Below are positions 23,272-31,247 of a DNA stretch of 33,739 nt, one piece after another (position 1 is the first letter of the stretch; each line of letters starts with the position of its first letter). This DNA is from Sphingobium sp. C100 (GTDB lineage Bacteria; Pseudomonadota; Alphaproteobacteria; Sphingomonadales; Sphingomonadaceae), in NCBI RefSeq assembly GCF_000508185.1, contig NZ_AYOY01000162.1, forward strand, positions 1-33,739. Direction: 5' to 3'. The notes under the pieces were generated by a model that saw nothing but the letters and a program-made list of their open reading frames with translations, was not told the origin of the DNA and did not search any database. Made by a program: the position numbers and the translations under genes.

Positions 23272-25965
23272 TCAGAACGCCACGGTCAGCGACGCCGCGA
23301 TGGTCGTGCCGATCTTGTAGCGGTTATAAAAGACCTTGTTGCCGCCGTCTTCCTGGAATTCCTGATATTTGCGACCCGCGATGTTGCGGGCTTCAAACTT
23401 CAGTTCGCTGTTGATCCCGCCCGGCAGGGTGATGCCCTGACGCGCAACGAAGTCCAGCGTCAGGCCCGGCTTTTCCTTGATGTCGGGCTGAAGGTTAGGA
23501 CCGCGGCTGGTGACGCGAGGGCTGGCATAGCTGAGCAGCAGTGTCTGCTGCGACAGCTTGTCCGTGTCCTCCAGACCGATCTGGAGATTGACCAGATGAT
23601 CGGACTGACCCGTAAGCGGCGCGCCGTCCATGAAATAGTCCGACGCGGCCGGCAGGTCGCCGGTCGTGTAGGTGTATGGAATGGTCGTGTCGCCCTCGCT
23701 CACCTTCAGTTCCGACTGGGTGTAGGTATAGTTGCCGATCAGCACGACGCGGCGGCTCTGGAAGAAAGCCGAGTCCATCCCGTCGAGCGGGATATATTTC
23801 TGCGCTTCCACTTCGAAACCATAGAGCGTTGCTTCGGGCGCGTTGGCGAAGCTGGTCGTCACCGCATAGGTGTCGGTGATGGTGGTGTAGGTTTCGATCG
23901 GATTGTCGATCTTCTTGTAGAAGGCCGACGCCGTCAGCCGCTCGTCACGACCCATATAATATTCGGCGCGGACTTCCGCATTCCACAGTTCGCTGTCCTT
24001 CAGGAACGGGTTGCCGCGATAGAAGCGGTTAGACTCGGTGTCGATGAAGGGCTGCGCGATCAGTTCGCGGAACTGCGGACGGGCGAGCGTCTTTGAACCC
24101 GATGCACGGAACTGGAGCCCGCCACCTGCGTCGAAAGTCAGCGTAACGGCCGGCAACCAGTAGTCATTCTTGATCTGCTGGAATGGCGTTTCACCGGTGG
24201 AATAGACATCCACGCCCGTCACCGACTGGTTGCCGCTTTCATAGCGAACGCCGGCATCGATGCTGAGACCGGGGAACAGTTCCGCCTTCACTTGGCCATA
24301 GCCGGCATGAACGCGCAACGCGGCGTCATAGACCGGATAATTGCCTGAAAAGTCGAGCAGGCCCAGATCGTAAAGCTGGATGGTGGCGTCCGACAGCAGA
24401 TAGTCGGGACGCAACTGCTGCACCGCGATCGGCAGGTTGGTCGCATCGAAATGCAGTTCGTAACGCGACGAGGTTCGCTTCGTGTCGGTATAGGCATAGC
24501 CGGCCGTCACGACGAAGTTGGGCGCAACCTTGTAGCTCAGGTCCGCCCCGCCCGACCACAGATCCTCATTAAGGTCGCTGAAAGTCACCGAAGCGTCGCC
24601 GCGCTGGCGGTTCAGCGCATTGACGAAGCGATCGCCGACCGGGTCGATGTCGAGGTCGCGATTGCTGCGGACATAGACGAACTCGCGCTCATAAGGCGCT
24701 TCGCGTTGCGAATTGGCGTAACCGCCGCGCAGGTCGAGGCTCAGCGCGTCATCGAACTTGAATTCGCCGACGAACTGGGTGTCTATCAGCTGCCGCTCAT
24801 ACCAGGCGGTCTGCTGCGTCATATAATCCGCACCCTGGATCTGGCCGTCATTCTGGCCGACCGCCAGCGATGCGCGCTTGAGCGTGTCGCGGATGTAGAG
24901 GTTGGTCCAGCGCAGCTTCTGTTCGCCCCACTCCAGGCCGAAACCGAGCAGGCCGTTCACGGTCACCTGATTGTCGGTGATAACCTGATCGGAACTCTTG
25001 CCCGCGCCTTCCGACACGGTGAGCGATGCCTGCTGAAGGTTGTCGCGCGTGCGCCACTTGTTGCTGTATCCGGCGGTGGCGATGATGCCCAGGCGCGCAT
25101 CACTGCCGACATCGAACGCGGTGCCGGCGTTGAGCGAACCGGAGAAGTTGAACGGCAGGCTGTTGGTGCGCTGAAGCACCGACGTCTTGCTGTTCAGAAA
25201 CTGCATCATGATCGCCTGCTGATCGGAACGATCGATATTGGCGAAGGGCACGCCCGCACCGAACGCATTTTTAAGCAGCGGCGGAACGTCGCGCGAACTG
25301 TCGTCGAAGCCGGTCCAGTCCGACTTGCTACCATAATAGGTATAGCCCAGTTGCCCGGACGTTTCAGTATTGGCCGAGCTGCCCACGCCGATTTCCAGAT
25401 AGGATTCGGTCGGAATGGCCTTGGTCGTGAGGTTGATCACGCCGCCACCGAATTCACCGGGGAAGTTAGCGGAAAAGCTCTTCTGAACCAGAGTCGAGGC
25501 GATGACGCTCGTCGGGAAGATATCGAGGGGAACCACGCGCTTGAGCGGCTCGGGGCTGGGCAGCGGCGAACCGTTGAGCAACGCCAGCGAATAGCGGTCG
25601 CCAAGGCCACGAACGTAAACATAGCCGCCCGACACAACCGACAGGCCGGTCACGCGTTGCAGCGAGCCGGCGATGTCGCCTTCGCCCGTGCGCTTGATGT
25701 CGGCCGCGGACAAGACGTTCACGACCTGCGGCGCCGCCTTGGAGATATTGCTGTTGCGGCGGCCGGTAACGACGATGTCGGAACCGGGGATGGAAACATC
25801 GACATCGCCCGATTGATCAGCCGCTTCATCGGCGGCACTGGGCGTGGTCGACATGCCGGCATCACCGGCGGGCGCGGAAGAGGTGTCTGTCTGCGCCATC
25901 GCCACAGGAGCGACCAGCGCGGTGGAAATCAGGAGCAGGCGCGCCAAGGTCAGCGGCTTCGACAT
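23272..25965 (-). CDS. TonB-dependent outer-membrane receptor
   Basis: An 897-residue receptor. It has a Sec signal peptide (MSKPLTLARLLLISTALVAPVAMA), a disordered acidic stretch, then a TonB-box-like region with VVTGRR. The plug domain follows (~70-190: VVNVLSAADIKRTGEGDIAGSLQRVTGLSVV, YVRGLGDRYSLALLNGSPLPSPEPLKR). The remainder is a beta barrel ending in Phe (ASLTVAF), as outer-membrane proteins do. The ATG at 25965 follows an AAGGGGGA ribosome site. It lies 89 bp after the lipoprotein gene, so both are likely one operon. The substrate is not recognisable from sequence; a phosphate-containing ligand is a guess from context. Confidence 0.93.
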   Translation of the reverse strand: MSKPLTLARLLLISTALVAPVAMAQTDTSSAPAGDAGMSTTPSAADEAADQSGDVDVSIPGSDIVVTGRRNSNISKAAPQVVNVLSAADIKRTGEGDIAGSLQRVTGLSVVSGGYVYVRGLGDRYSLALLNGSPLPSPEPLKRVVPLDIFPTSVIASTLVQKSFSANFPGEFGGGVINLTTKAIPTESYLEIGVGSSANTETSGQLGYTYYGSKSDWTGFDDSSRDVPPLLKNAFGAGVPFANIDRSDQQAIMMQFLNSKTSVLQRTNSLPFNFSGSLNAGTAFDVGSDARLGIIATAGYSNKWRTRDNLQQASLTVSEGAGKSSDQVITDNQVTVNGLLGFGLEWGEQKLRWTNLYIRDTLKRASLAVGQNDGQIQGADYMTQQTAWYERQLIDTQFVGEFKFDDALSLDLRGGYANSQREAPYEREFVYVRSNRDLDIDPVGDRFVNALNRQRGDASVTFSDLNEDLWSGGADLSYKVAPNFVVTAGYAYTDTKRTSSRYELHFDATNLPIAVQQLRPDYLLSDATIQLYDLGLLDFSGNYPVYDAALRVHAGYGQVKAELFPGLSIDAGVRYESGNQSVTGVDVYSTGETPFQQIKNDYWLPAVTLTFDAGGGLQFRASGSKTLARPQFRELIAQPFIDTESNRFYRGNPFLKDSELWNAEVRAEYYMGRDERLTASAFYKKIDNPIETYTTITDTYAVTTSFANAPEATLYGFEVEAQKYIPLDGMDSAFFQSRRVVLIGNYTYTQSELKVSEGDTTIPYTYTTGDLPAASDYFMDGAPLTGQSDHLVNLQIGLEDTDKLSQQTLLLSYASPRVTSRGPNLQPDIKEKPGLTLDFVARQGITLPGGINSELKFEARNIAGRKYQEFQEDGGNKVFYNRYKIGTTIAASLTVAF

Positions 25966-26054
25966 GCTAGGGGTCCCCCTTGGGATGATTCTGAGCAAGA
26001 AGGCGGGGAAGCGTCGGTTAACGCTCCCCCGCCCCTATTGAGGTCAGGTGCCTA

Positions 26055-27656
26055 TCAGGCGGTCGGAATGGCCGTGCAGTTGCCGCTCGTGCTGCCGAAG
26101 CTGGCGGTCACCGAGTTGCAGGTCCAGCCGGCATACCAGGTGTCGCTGCTGTCCTTCACCGCGCCGATATAAGCAGTGGTGGTGAAGGCGCTGTCGATGG
26201 TCTTGGGATCGACGGCGGTCACGCCCGTTTCGGTCGCGCCGTTGATGAACAGGCTGGTCAGCGACGGGGTATAGCTGATGGTGCTGTTGGCGCCCGCTTC
26301 GAAGATCGACTTGACGGTCGCGACATCGACGCCGCCCGTGCCCTTGAACGGTTCGCTGTTGCACTGCATCACGACTGAGATGTAGCGCGGCTTGCCGGCA
26401 TCCTGAAGTGTCGTGTCGGCGTCGCGAACGGTCGCGGCGCTGTTGATGCGCAGGCAGCTCTGGTTGGGGCTGACGATGATGCCGTTGACCAGCGCCAGGT
26501 CGGCGCCGCCGCGCAGCAGCATCGACGCACCGTCGTCACCGGTGTTCGAACGCTGGATGTGGGTGAAGTTGGCAACCTTCAGATACTGGCGGGGCAGCGC
26601 GTCTTCGCTGGCGTTGCTGTTAGTCGCGGAACCGTTCGAGTCGGTCTCGAGGAAGGTGTCGCCGATATTGTTGCCTTCGCGCTGCACCGAAATGACGAAC
26701 TGCGCGGTACCGCGGAAGCCGACGTCGGTGTCGAGATTGTCGTCTTCGTTGCCGGTGAATACCAGATACTTATAGTTGACCGAGCCACCGAAGGTTTCGA
26801 TGCCGTCGTCCGAACTGTTATGAACCTGGATATGGTCGATGACGGTGCCGGTGCCGACGCCCGACGGGGTCAGGCCCTGCAGTTCCTTGCCGTCGGCGAG
26901 CACGAAGCCCGAATAACGGATCTGGACATAGCTCATCTTACCCGAGCTGTCGGCGTCGTTGGCACCACCATAGAGGGCATTGCTCGTGCCTTCGGTGTCG
27001 CGTTCGCAAGCGGTAGTGCCTGGCGCAGCGGCCGGCGCCTGGCAGTCGGTGATTTTGGCACGGCCGAGCAGCACGATGCCGCCCCACTGACCCGACGACT
27101 GGTCGGTTGCGGCGCCGGTGACATTTTCACGGCTGGTGAAGATGATCGGCGCGGAAGCCGAACCGACGGCATTGATTTTGTTACCGCGGTTGACGGCAAG
27201 GTAAGCATTACCTGTGCTGGCGAACACGACCACGCCCGGATCGATATTCAGCGTGACATCGGTGTTGGTGCTCGCAGCGCCCTGGTCGGTGCCGACATCG
27301 ACGCGGCCGGGCAGCGAATAGATCACGCCGGCAGCCTTGGCGATCGCAGTCGTCGCGGTGAAGCGCGTCGGGAAAGCGCAATTGAGCCAGGTGTTGGTGC
27401 CGTCTGTGATGGTGCCGATCTCATTCAACTGATTGGGGCCAGCGATGGCCGGGCACTCGTCAGCCGGGGTGACCGCTGTGGGAGTCGGCGTCGGCGTGGG
27501 AGTCGGCGTCGGAGTAGGCGTGGGGGTCGGCGTCGGCGTCGGGATGACGATCGTGCCTTCGCCCGGCGAAGCGATGTCGTCCGCGCCGCAGGCGCTCAGC
27601 CCGACACAGGCGCAGCTCGCCATCAGGATCGTGTGGATACGGTTAATCTTGGCCAT
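26055..27656 (-). CDS. Surface lipoprotein with Pro-Thr stalk and beta-helix-like body (ElpS-like candidate)
   Basis: A 533-residue lipoprotein. The lipobox is L20-S21-A22-C23 followed by GADD; residue +2 is Gly, so outer-membrane sorting is expected. Eleven Pro-Thr dipeptides form a rigid stalk (~35-60). The body has repeated beta-strand segments (NAYLAVNRGNKINAVGSASAPIIFTSR, QWGGIVLLGRAKI, MSYVQIRYSGF, IDHIQVHNSSDDGIETFGG, YLVFTGNEDDNLDTDVGFRG) that suggest a right-handed parallel beta helix, with paired cysteines. GGAG precedes the ATG at 27656. Similar proteins accompany TonB receptors in Caulobacter- and Shewanella-like bacteria. Its place beside a T2SS resembles Caulobacter elpS; homology to ElpS is not verified here. 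Confidence 0.82.
   Translation of the reverse strand: MAKINRIHTILMASCACVGLSACGADDIASPGEGTIVIPTPTPTPTPTPTPTPTPTPTPTAVTPADECPAIAGPNQLNEIGTITDGTNTWLNCAFPTRFTATTAIAKAAGVIYSLPGRVDVGTDQGAASTNTDVTLNIDPGVVVFASTGNAYLAVNRGNKINAVGSASAPIIFTSRENVTGAATDQSSGQWGGIVLLGRAKITDCQAPAAAPGTTACERDTEGTSNALYGGANDADSSGKMSYVQIRYSGFVLADGKELQGLTPSGVGTGTVIDHIQVHNSSDDGIETFGGSVNYKYLVFTGNEDDNLDTDVGFRGTAQFVISVQREGNNIGDTFLETDSNGSATNSNASEDALPRQYLKVANFTHIQRSNTGDDGASMLLRGGADLALVNGIIVSPNQSCLRINSAATVRDADTTLQDAGKPRYISVVMQCNSEPFKGTGGVDVATVKSIFEAGANSTISYTPSLTSLFINGATETGVTAVDPKTIDSAFTTTAYIGAVKDSSDTWYAGWTCNSVTASFGSTSGNCTAIPTA
27477..27542. repeat. Hexanucleotide-period repeat encoding 11 Pro-Thr dipeptides
   Basis: A degenerate 6-bp repeat (ggcgtc/ggagtc variants on the plus strand) encodes (Pro-Thr)11 on the minus strand, placed between the lipid anchor and the folded body. 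Low-complexity tracts of this kind change length easily by slippage in steps of two residues without frameshift. Confidence 0.9.
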
Positions 27657-27765
27657 GTCATCTCCGCTCCGGCTTTGCCGGCGTTGTTGAACTGCGGAGC
27701 GCAGGGGAAATTCGAATCGGACAACGCCCCCTGTCGCCCTCTTCCGGGGCAACTAGGGGTCAGAA

Positions 27766-27794
27766 ATGACAGGCTCATTCCGATTTCATGACAA
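27766..27794 (-). promoter_or_regulatory. PHO-box-like repeat upstream of the lipoprotein gene
   Basis: On the minus strand TTGTCAT (27794-27788) and CTGTCAT (27772-27766) stand exactly 22 bp apart, with a poor middle half-site TCGGAAT (27783-27777) at the 11-bp step. A further AAGTCAT at 27827-27821 is 33 bp upstream, in the same 11-bp phase. A TATAAT at 27810-27805 could be the -10 of another promoter. The site lies 110 bp before the ATG. Weaker than the gspC copy. Confidence 0.45.
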
Positions 27795-27865
27795 CAGAGC
27801 GTCTATTATATGTATATTTTATGACTTATGTTTCATATCAAAGACATCGGCCGTCGAGCGCACGG

Positions 27866-27896
27866 AAAAGGGCGTCACCCCTATGAGATGACGCCC
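27866..27896 (-). terminator. Terminator after the TPR-like gene
   Basis: gggcgtca (27870-27877) and tgacgccc (27889-27896) form an 8-bp stem with an 11-nt loop. On the minus strand TTTT follows. It separates the TPR-like gene from the lipoprotein-receptor operon. Confidence 0.75.
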
Positions 27897-27993
27897 CTCC
27901 TTCTCCCCTGCACACATGGCAGCATTTGCTTCCGAAGCCCGTAAAATTTGATGGCATGGCGTCAAGGCTGCCCAGGCCCATCAGCATAATGTC

Positions 27994-28377
27994 CTAGCGT
28001 GAAGCGTAACTCGGGCTGAGGCGGCTCATGGCCCGTCGCGCTACAGCACGGGACGATTCCTCATTGCCATTCGCCAGGACCAGCGTCATTTCCGGGGCGA
28101 AACGTGCGGAACGATATGCTTCGCGCGCCTGCATCATGCGACCCGCGCCGGCATAGGCATTGCCAAGATTGATGAGGCGGGCCGGGTCATTGGCCCCATC
28201 CGGCCACATCGGCTCCAGCCGATCCAGAGCAGCAGCGAACTGGCCGGACATCAAAGCCTTGGCGGCGAGATTGCCATCAGGCACACCCAGGACCACGACA
28301 TCTTCAGGCGCCGCCTGAGCGATGCCCGGCACCATGGCCACCAGCGCCAGACTCATAAGGGCAGCGACCTTTTTCAT
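27994..28377 (-). CDS. Small secreted TPR-like protein
   Basis: A 127-residue exported protein. The signal peptide MKKVAALMSLALVAMVPGIAQA is probably cut after residue 22. The mature part has helical, TPR-like repeats: LAAKALMSGQFAAALDRLEPMWPDGANDPARLINLGNAYAGAGRMMQAREAYRSA. A strong AGGAG ribosome site lies 7 bp upstream. It is a single gene with its own terminator. Its likely location is the periplasm; the role is unknown. A TTGTCAT element upstream hints at shared control with the neighbouring phosphate-like loci, but weakly. Confidence 0.85.
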   Translation of the reverse strand: MKKVAALMSLALVAMVPGIAQAAPEDVVVLGVPDGNLAAKALMSGQFAAALDRLEPMWPDGANDPARLINLGNAYAGAGRMMQAREAYRSARFAPEMTLVLANGNEESSRAVARRAMSRLSPSYASR

Positions 28378-28418
28378 TATTTTTCTCCTAAAAAAAACCT
28401 TCTAATATAACCAGAAGT

Positions 28419-28436
28419 ATTTCATTTAGATGACAA
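28419..28436 (-). promoter_or_regulatory. Weak PHO-like or -35 element before the TPR-like gene
   Basis: On the minus strand TTGTCAT (28436-28430) is followed after 4 bp by ATGAAAT (28425-28419) and 9 bp later by TATATT. It may be a degenerate PHO box with a -10 or simply a sigma70-type promoter. An inverted repeat gcgcaag/cttgcgc lies next to it at 28439-28464. The rest of 28465-28570 is AT-rich with no gene seen. Confidence 0.3.
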
Positions 28437-28570
28437 ATGCGCAAGCCTTGAAGAAGCCTTGCGCCACCATTTTCTTTATATGTTTTTCAATGAGTTAGAG
28501 ATATTACGCGATTATGTCATAAAAACGCAACCTAATGCGTTCGCTGTTTATCGCACTGAGTCGAATCGCG

Positions 28571-28600
28571 AAAAATCCGCAGCACACGCCGTTTGACGGC
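28571..28600 (-). terminator. Probable terminator of ssrA
   Basis: gccgt-ttg-acggc (28588-28600) forms a short stem. On the minus strand a TTTTT tract (complement of 28571-28575) follows 12 nt later. The gap between stem and T tract makes it imperfect, but it is at the expected 3' end of the tmRNA precursor. Confidence 0.5.
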
Positions 28601-28619
28601 CGCATGGATGACGATACAG

Positions 28620-28985
28620 GATGGAAAGTCCGGAGGCTTCTGTTGCCCGGCGCCTCCGGGGGCCGCTGAATTCCCTTCTGTTGCCCGGTGGGTTCAACCG
28701 CGCTATTTTAGAGTAACGTCAGGCCGTGAGGCCCTCAGTTACGCTGCAATGGCGAGTGCTTCGTTATCGTTGGCACTTATGAGTTTTGAACAGTTTCACG
28801 GCTTACTCGGGCCGGGTAAAAATATCGCCTTTGAACACACGTCGATCCTAGTTCGGCCCCGTCAGACACCCCGTCCAGCCTTGTGACCCGGAACGAGGCA
28901 TGTGGTGGAACCGCCGGGTACTGCCCCCGGGTCCGCTGCGTCTATTACGCGACACAATTTATCACCATAGCCGGGCGAACCCGGC
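28620..28985 (-). ncRNA. ssrA: Transfer-messenger RNA, circularly permuted two-piece form
   Basis: tmRNA rescues stalled ribosomes. On the minus strand the acceptor piece comes first and ends with ACCA at 28906-28903, after the T-arm-like ccggg-ggcagta-cccgg. A spacer (28902-28861) follows. The coding piece then begins ggggccgaac at 28860, and its ggggcc can pair with the acceptor's ggttcc. The tag frame at 28774-28739 reads ANDNEALAIAA then TAA, a typical proteolysis tag. Two 14-nt copies of ccgggcaacagaag (28688-28675 and 28650-28637) lie in hairpin or pseudoknot loops. This permuted order is the alphaproteobacterial type. The outer ends are estimated from the promoter and terminator. Confidence 0.93.
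28739..28774 (-). other. tmRNA tag reading frame (ANDNEALAIAA)
   Basis: Eleven codons and TAA inside ssrA, read after ribosome transfer. The ending AIAA is a small hydrophobic degron of the kind recognised by ClpXP and ClpAP. The resume codon is GCC (Ala). Confidence 0.93.
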
Positions 28986-28991
28986 ATCCGT

Positions 28992-29020
28992 CATATGGCC
29001 CCAAGCGACAGGTTTTTCAA
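28992..29020 (-). promoter_or_regulatory. Probable sigma70 promoter of ssrA
   Basis: TTGAAA (29020-29015), a 17-bp spacer and CATATG (28997-28992) on the minus strand predict a start near 28985, just before the hairpin gccggg-ttcg-cccggc of the acceptor piece. Confidence 0.55.
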
Positions 29021-29041
29021 GCCATTCGCTGGAGGGCCGCG

Positions 29042-29554
29042 TCAGGCCGCGATCAGGTTGACCGCGCTGGGCTTCGCCGCAGGAAGGCCGCCCGCCTTTG
29101 CCTGCGCCATCAGTTCGGTCTTGCGCGCGAGCATCTGGTCCCGCAGCGCCACCAGGTCGACATCGGTCTTGCGGCATTGAGCGAACATGCCCTTGGACGG
29201 CATCTCCTCTTCATGGACATGATGCTTGATTTCTTCCGACAACACGGTGACCTTTGCGTCGTAGAAATCATCCTCCGGCGACCCGGCTTCAATGTCGTTG
29301 ACCAGCACCTTGGCGCCGTCATGCTCCACATAGGCTTCGTCGAGCGTGTCGTCCTCGATCTTGCCGCGGAAGGCCGGATAGAAGATTTCCTCCTCGATCA
29401 TCGTGTGGATCTTCAGTTCCATGCAGATTTTCTGGGCGATGTCCCGCTTGCGCGCTGATCCGCTCGCCTGCTCGAACTTCTCGAACAGATCCTCGACCGT
29501 CCGATGATCTGCCTTCAGCAACGCGATCGCATCGGTATATTCGTCCTTCGCCAT
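29042..29554 (-). CDS. Hemerythrin-like HHE-domain protein
   Basis: A 170-residue helical protein with the hemerythrin HHE cation-binding pattern: KADHRTVEDLFEKF, KIHTMIEEEIFYPAF, AYVEHDGAKVLVNDIE and EIKHHVHEEE supply His/Glu ligands for a di-iron site. Such proteins bind oxygen or act in stress protection or iron handling. The start at 29554 has AGGAGG five bases upstream; a GTG at 29572 would place the ribosome site inside the gene. The C terminus (GGLPAAKPSAVNLIAA) is a short tail. It is a single gene upstream of ssrA; 29555-29773 shows no further gene. Confidence 0.9.
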   Translation of the reverse strand: MAKDEYTDAIALLKADHRTVEDLFEKFEQASGSARKRDIAQKICMELKIHTMIEEEIFYPAFRGKIEDDTLDEAYVEHDGAKVLVNDIEAGSPEDDFYDAKVTVLSEEIKHHVHEEEMPSKGMFAQCRKTDVDLVALRDQMLARKTELMAQAKAGGLPAAKPSAVNLIAA

Positions 29555-29773
29555 ATCATCCTCCTCTGCCACAGGGCGAGAAAGGAAGCCGCGACATCGG
29601 CCTTGGTTCCCTGTCGGCCTCCACCTGCGCGCCGAGTTGATGTCGGTTCGTCATGGCAGGCAATGGCTGCGGGGAAAAAGGCAGCGAGATCGGGCGTGGC
29701 ATATGGCGCTCAATCCTCCGCATTCCTATCTGCGAGCGCCAACGCAGCGGGGCCGAAGAAGGAGGCATGAACG

Positions 29774-30532
29774 ATGTGCATCATGGCGATGGCGTGGAAC
29801 GCGCATCCGCGCTGGCAATTGGTGCTGATCGGCAATCGCGACGAATATCATGGCCGGCCCGCCACCCCGCTGGCGCGGTGGCAGGACCGGCCCGGCCTGA
29901 TCGCTGGGCGCGATCTGCAATCAGGCGGCACTTGGCTTGGTGTGGCGGAAGCCGGACGCGCCGCCATCGTCACCAATTTGCGCGGCTATGGCGGCCCTCG
30001 GTCCGATCGCACCTCCCGCGGCGCGCTGGTGACGGATCTGCTGGCGGGCACGGGCCGCTATGCCGATGGCGCCGACCTTGACGATTTCAACCCGTTCAAC
30101 CTGATCCTGGTCGAACGCGATGCAGCCCGTTTCATGACCAACCGCCCAGAGCCCTTCCGCACCGCCTTGACGCCGGGCCTCTACGGCCTGTCCAACGGGG
30201 CGCTGGATGCCCCCTGGCCCAAAACGCTCGCGCTCAAGGCCGACCTGCTCGCCTGGCTGACGGGGGCGGCGGAGCATCCGGAGCAATTGTTCGACGCCCT
30301 AAGGCAGGAACAATTGCCCGAGGCCGGCATCACTCCGGCTTCGCCCTCCGATGCCCCGGACGAAGCGGCCGCGTCGCCCATATTCATTCGTAATCCGCTT
30401 TATGGCACCCGGTGCAGCAGCATCATCGCCATCGACCGCGATGGGCGGGGGAGCATCGCCGAGCGCCGCTTCGATGCGGCGGGCGAATCGGTCGGGACAA
30501 GTATCGAGCTTTTCCGCTGGGAACCCGCGTGA
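29774..30532 (+). CDS. NRDE (TANGO2) family protein
   Basis: A 252-residue protein of the NRDE/TANGO2 family. The naming motif is in GNRDEYHGRPATPLARW (~20-36), followed by AGRDLQSGGTWLGV and AAIVTNLRGYGGP. The second residue is Cys (MCIMAMAWN), the conserved position that suggests an N-terminal-nucleophile-type fold. Human TANGO2 is linked to metabolic crises and haem handling; the bacterial role is not established. GGAGG at 29761-29765 supports the ATG at 29774. It is followed 72 bp later by trpG. Confidence 0.92.
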   Translation: MCIMAMAWNAHPRWQLVLIGNRDEYHGRPATPLARWQDRPGLIAGRDLQSGGTWLGVAEAGRAAIVTNLRGYGGPRSDRTSRGALVTDLLAGTGRYADGADLDDFNPFNLILVERDAARFMTNRPEPFRTALTPGLYGLSNGALDAPWPKTLALKADLLAWLTGAAEHPEQLFDALRQEQLPEAGITPASPSDAPDEAAASPIFIRNPLYGTRCSSIIAIDRDGRGSIAERRFDAAGESVGTSIELFRWEPA

Positions 30533-30604
30533 CGAATCGGGAGGCAGTCGACGTTCGCCCTCCCCACTTCCCCCCGCGCCAATCCGGCGCTAAAGCCCTG
30601 TCCC

Positions 30605-31195
30605 ATGATCCTGGTCATCGACAATTATGACAGCTTCACCTGGAACCTCGTCCATTATCTGATGGAACTGGGCGCGCAGGTGGAGGTCGTCCGCAACGAC
30701 GCCATTTCAGCCGGGCAGGCGCTGTCCAGCGGGGCCAAGGCCTTCCTGCTTTCGCCCGGCCCCTGCACGCCCAACGAAGCCGGGGTCAGCCTGGACCTCG
30801 TGGCCGCTTGCGCCGATGCGGGCGCGCCGCTGCTGGGGGTGTGTCTGGGGCATCAGGCGATCGGTCAGCATTTCGGCGGCAAGGTGGTGCGTGGGGGATT
30901 GATGCACGGCAAGACCTCGCCAGTCACCCATGACGGCACCGGCTTGTTTTCAGGCCTGCCCTTGCCCTTCACAGCGACTCGCTATCATTCGCTGATCGTG
31001 GAGGATATTCCCGACAGCCTGCTGGTCAACGCCCGCAGCGAGGACGGATCCGTCATGGGCTTTCGCCACGCGACGCTGCCGATCCATTCGGTCCAGTTCC
31101 ACCCGGAAAGCATTGCCACCGACCATGGCCATGACATGCTGGCGAACTTCCTGCGTATCGCCGGCCTGCCGGTCCACGCGCGCGCGGCCGCCTGA
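30605..31195 (+). CDS. trpG: Glutamine amidotransferase of anthranilate / aminodeoxychorismate synthase
   Basis: A 196-residue class I glutamine amidotransferase that supplies ammonia to TrpE (or PabB). The catalytic triad is visible: C80 in LLGVCLGHQ, and H166 with E168 in VQFHPES. The N terminus [19 protein letters not shown] is diagnostic for TrpG/PabA. trpE is not next to it in this window, so it could serve both tryptophan and folate. It starts the trpG-trpD-trpC-moaC-moeA run. No leader peptide or attenuator is visible in the 72 bp upstream. Confidence 0.95.
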   Translation: MILVIDNYDSFTWNLVHYLMELGAQVEVVRNDAISAGQALSSGAKAFLLSPGPCTPNEAGVSLDLVAACADAGAPLLGVCLGHQAIGQHFGGKVVRGGLMHGKTSPVTHDGTGLFSGLPLPFTATRYHSLIVEDIPDSLLVNARSEDGSVMGFRHATLPIHSVQFHPESIATDHGHDMLANFLRIAGLPVHARAAA

Positions 31196-31247
31196 AAGCC
31201 ATTCGCCCCCTCGACTCCCCGGCCTTCCACCGCCTAAGGCAGGCGCG

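Noticed and set aside
28621..28650. A ggaaagtccgg string recalling RNase P RNA
   Set aside because: No further rnpB conserved regions follow, and the segment is explained as the 3' part of the tmRNA coding piece on the other strand.
28593..29458. Two plus-strand open frames between the TPR-like gene and the hemerythrin gene
   Set aside because: They lie on top of the tmRNA and opposite the hemerythrin gene and show no protein features.
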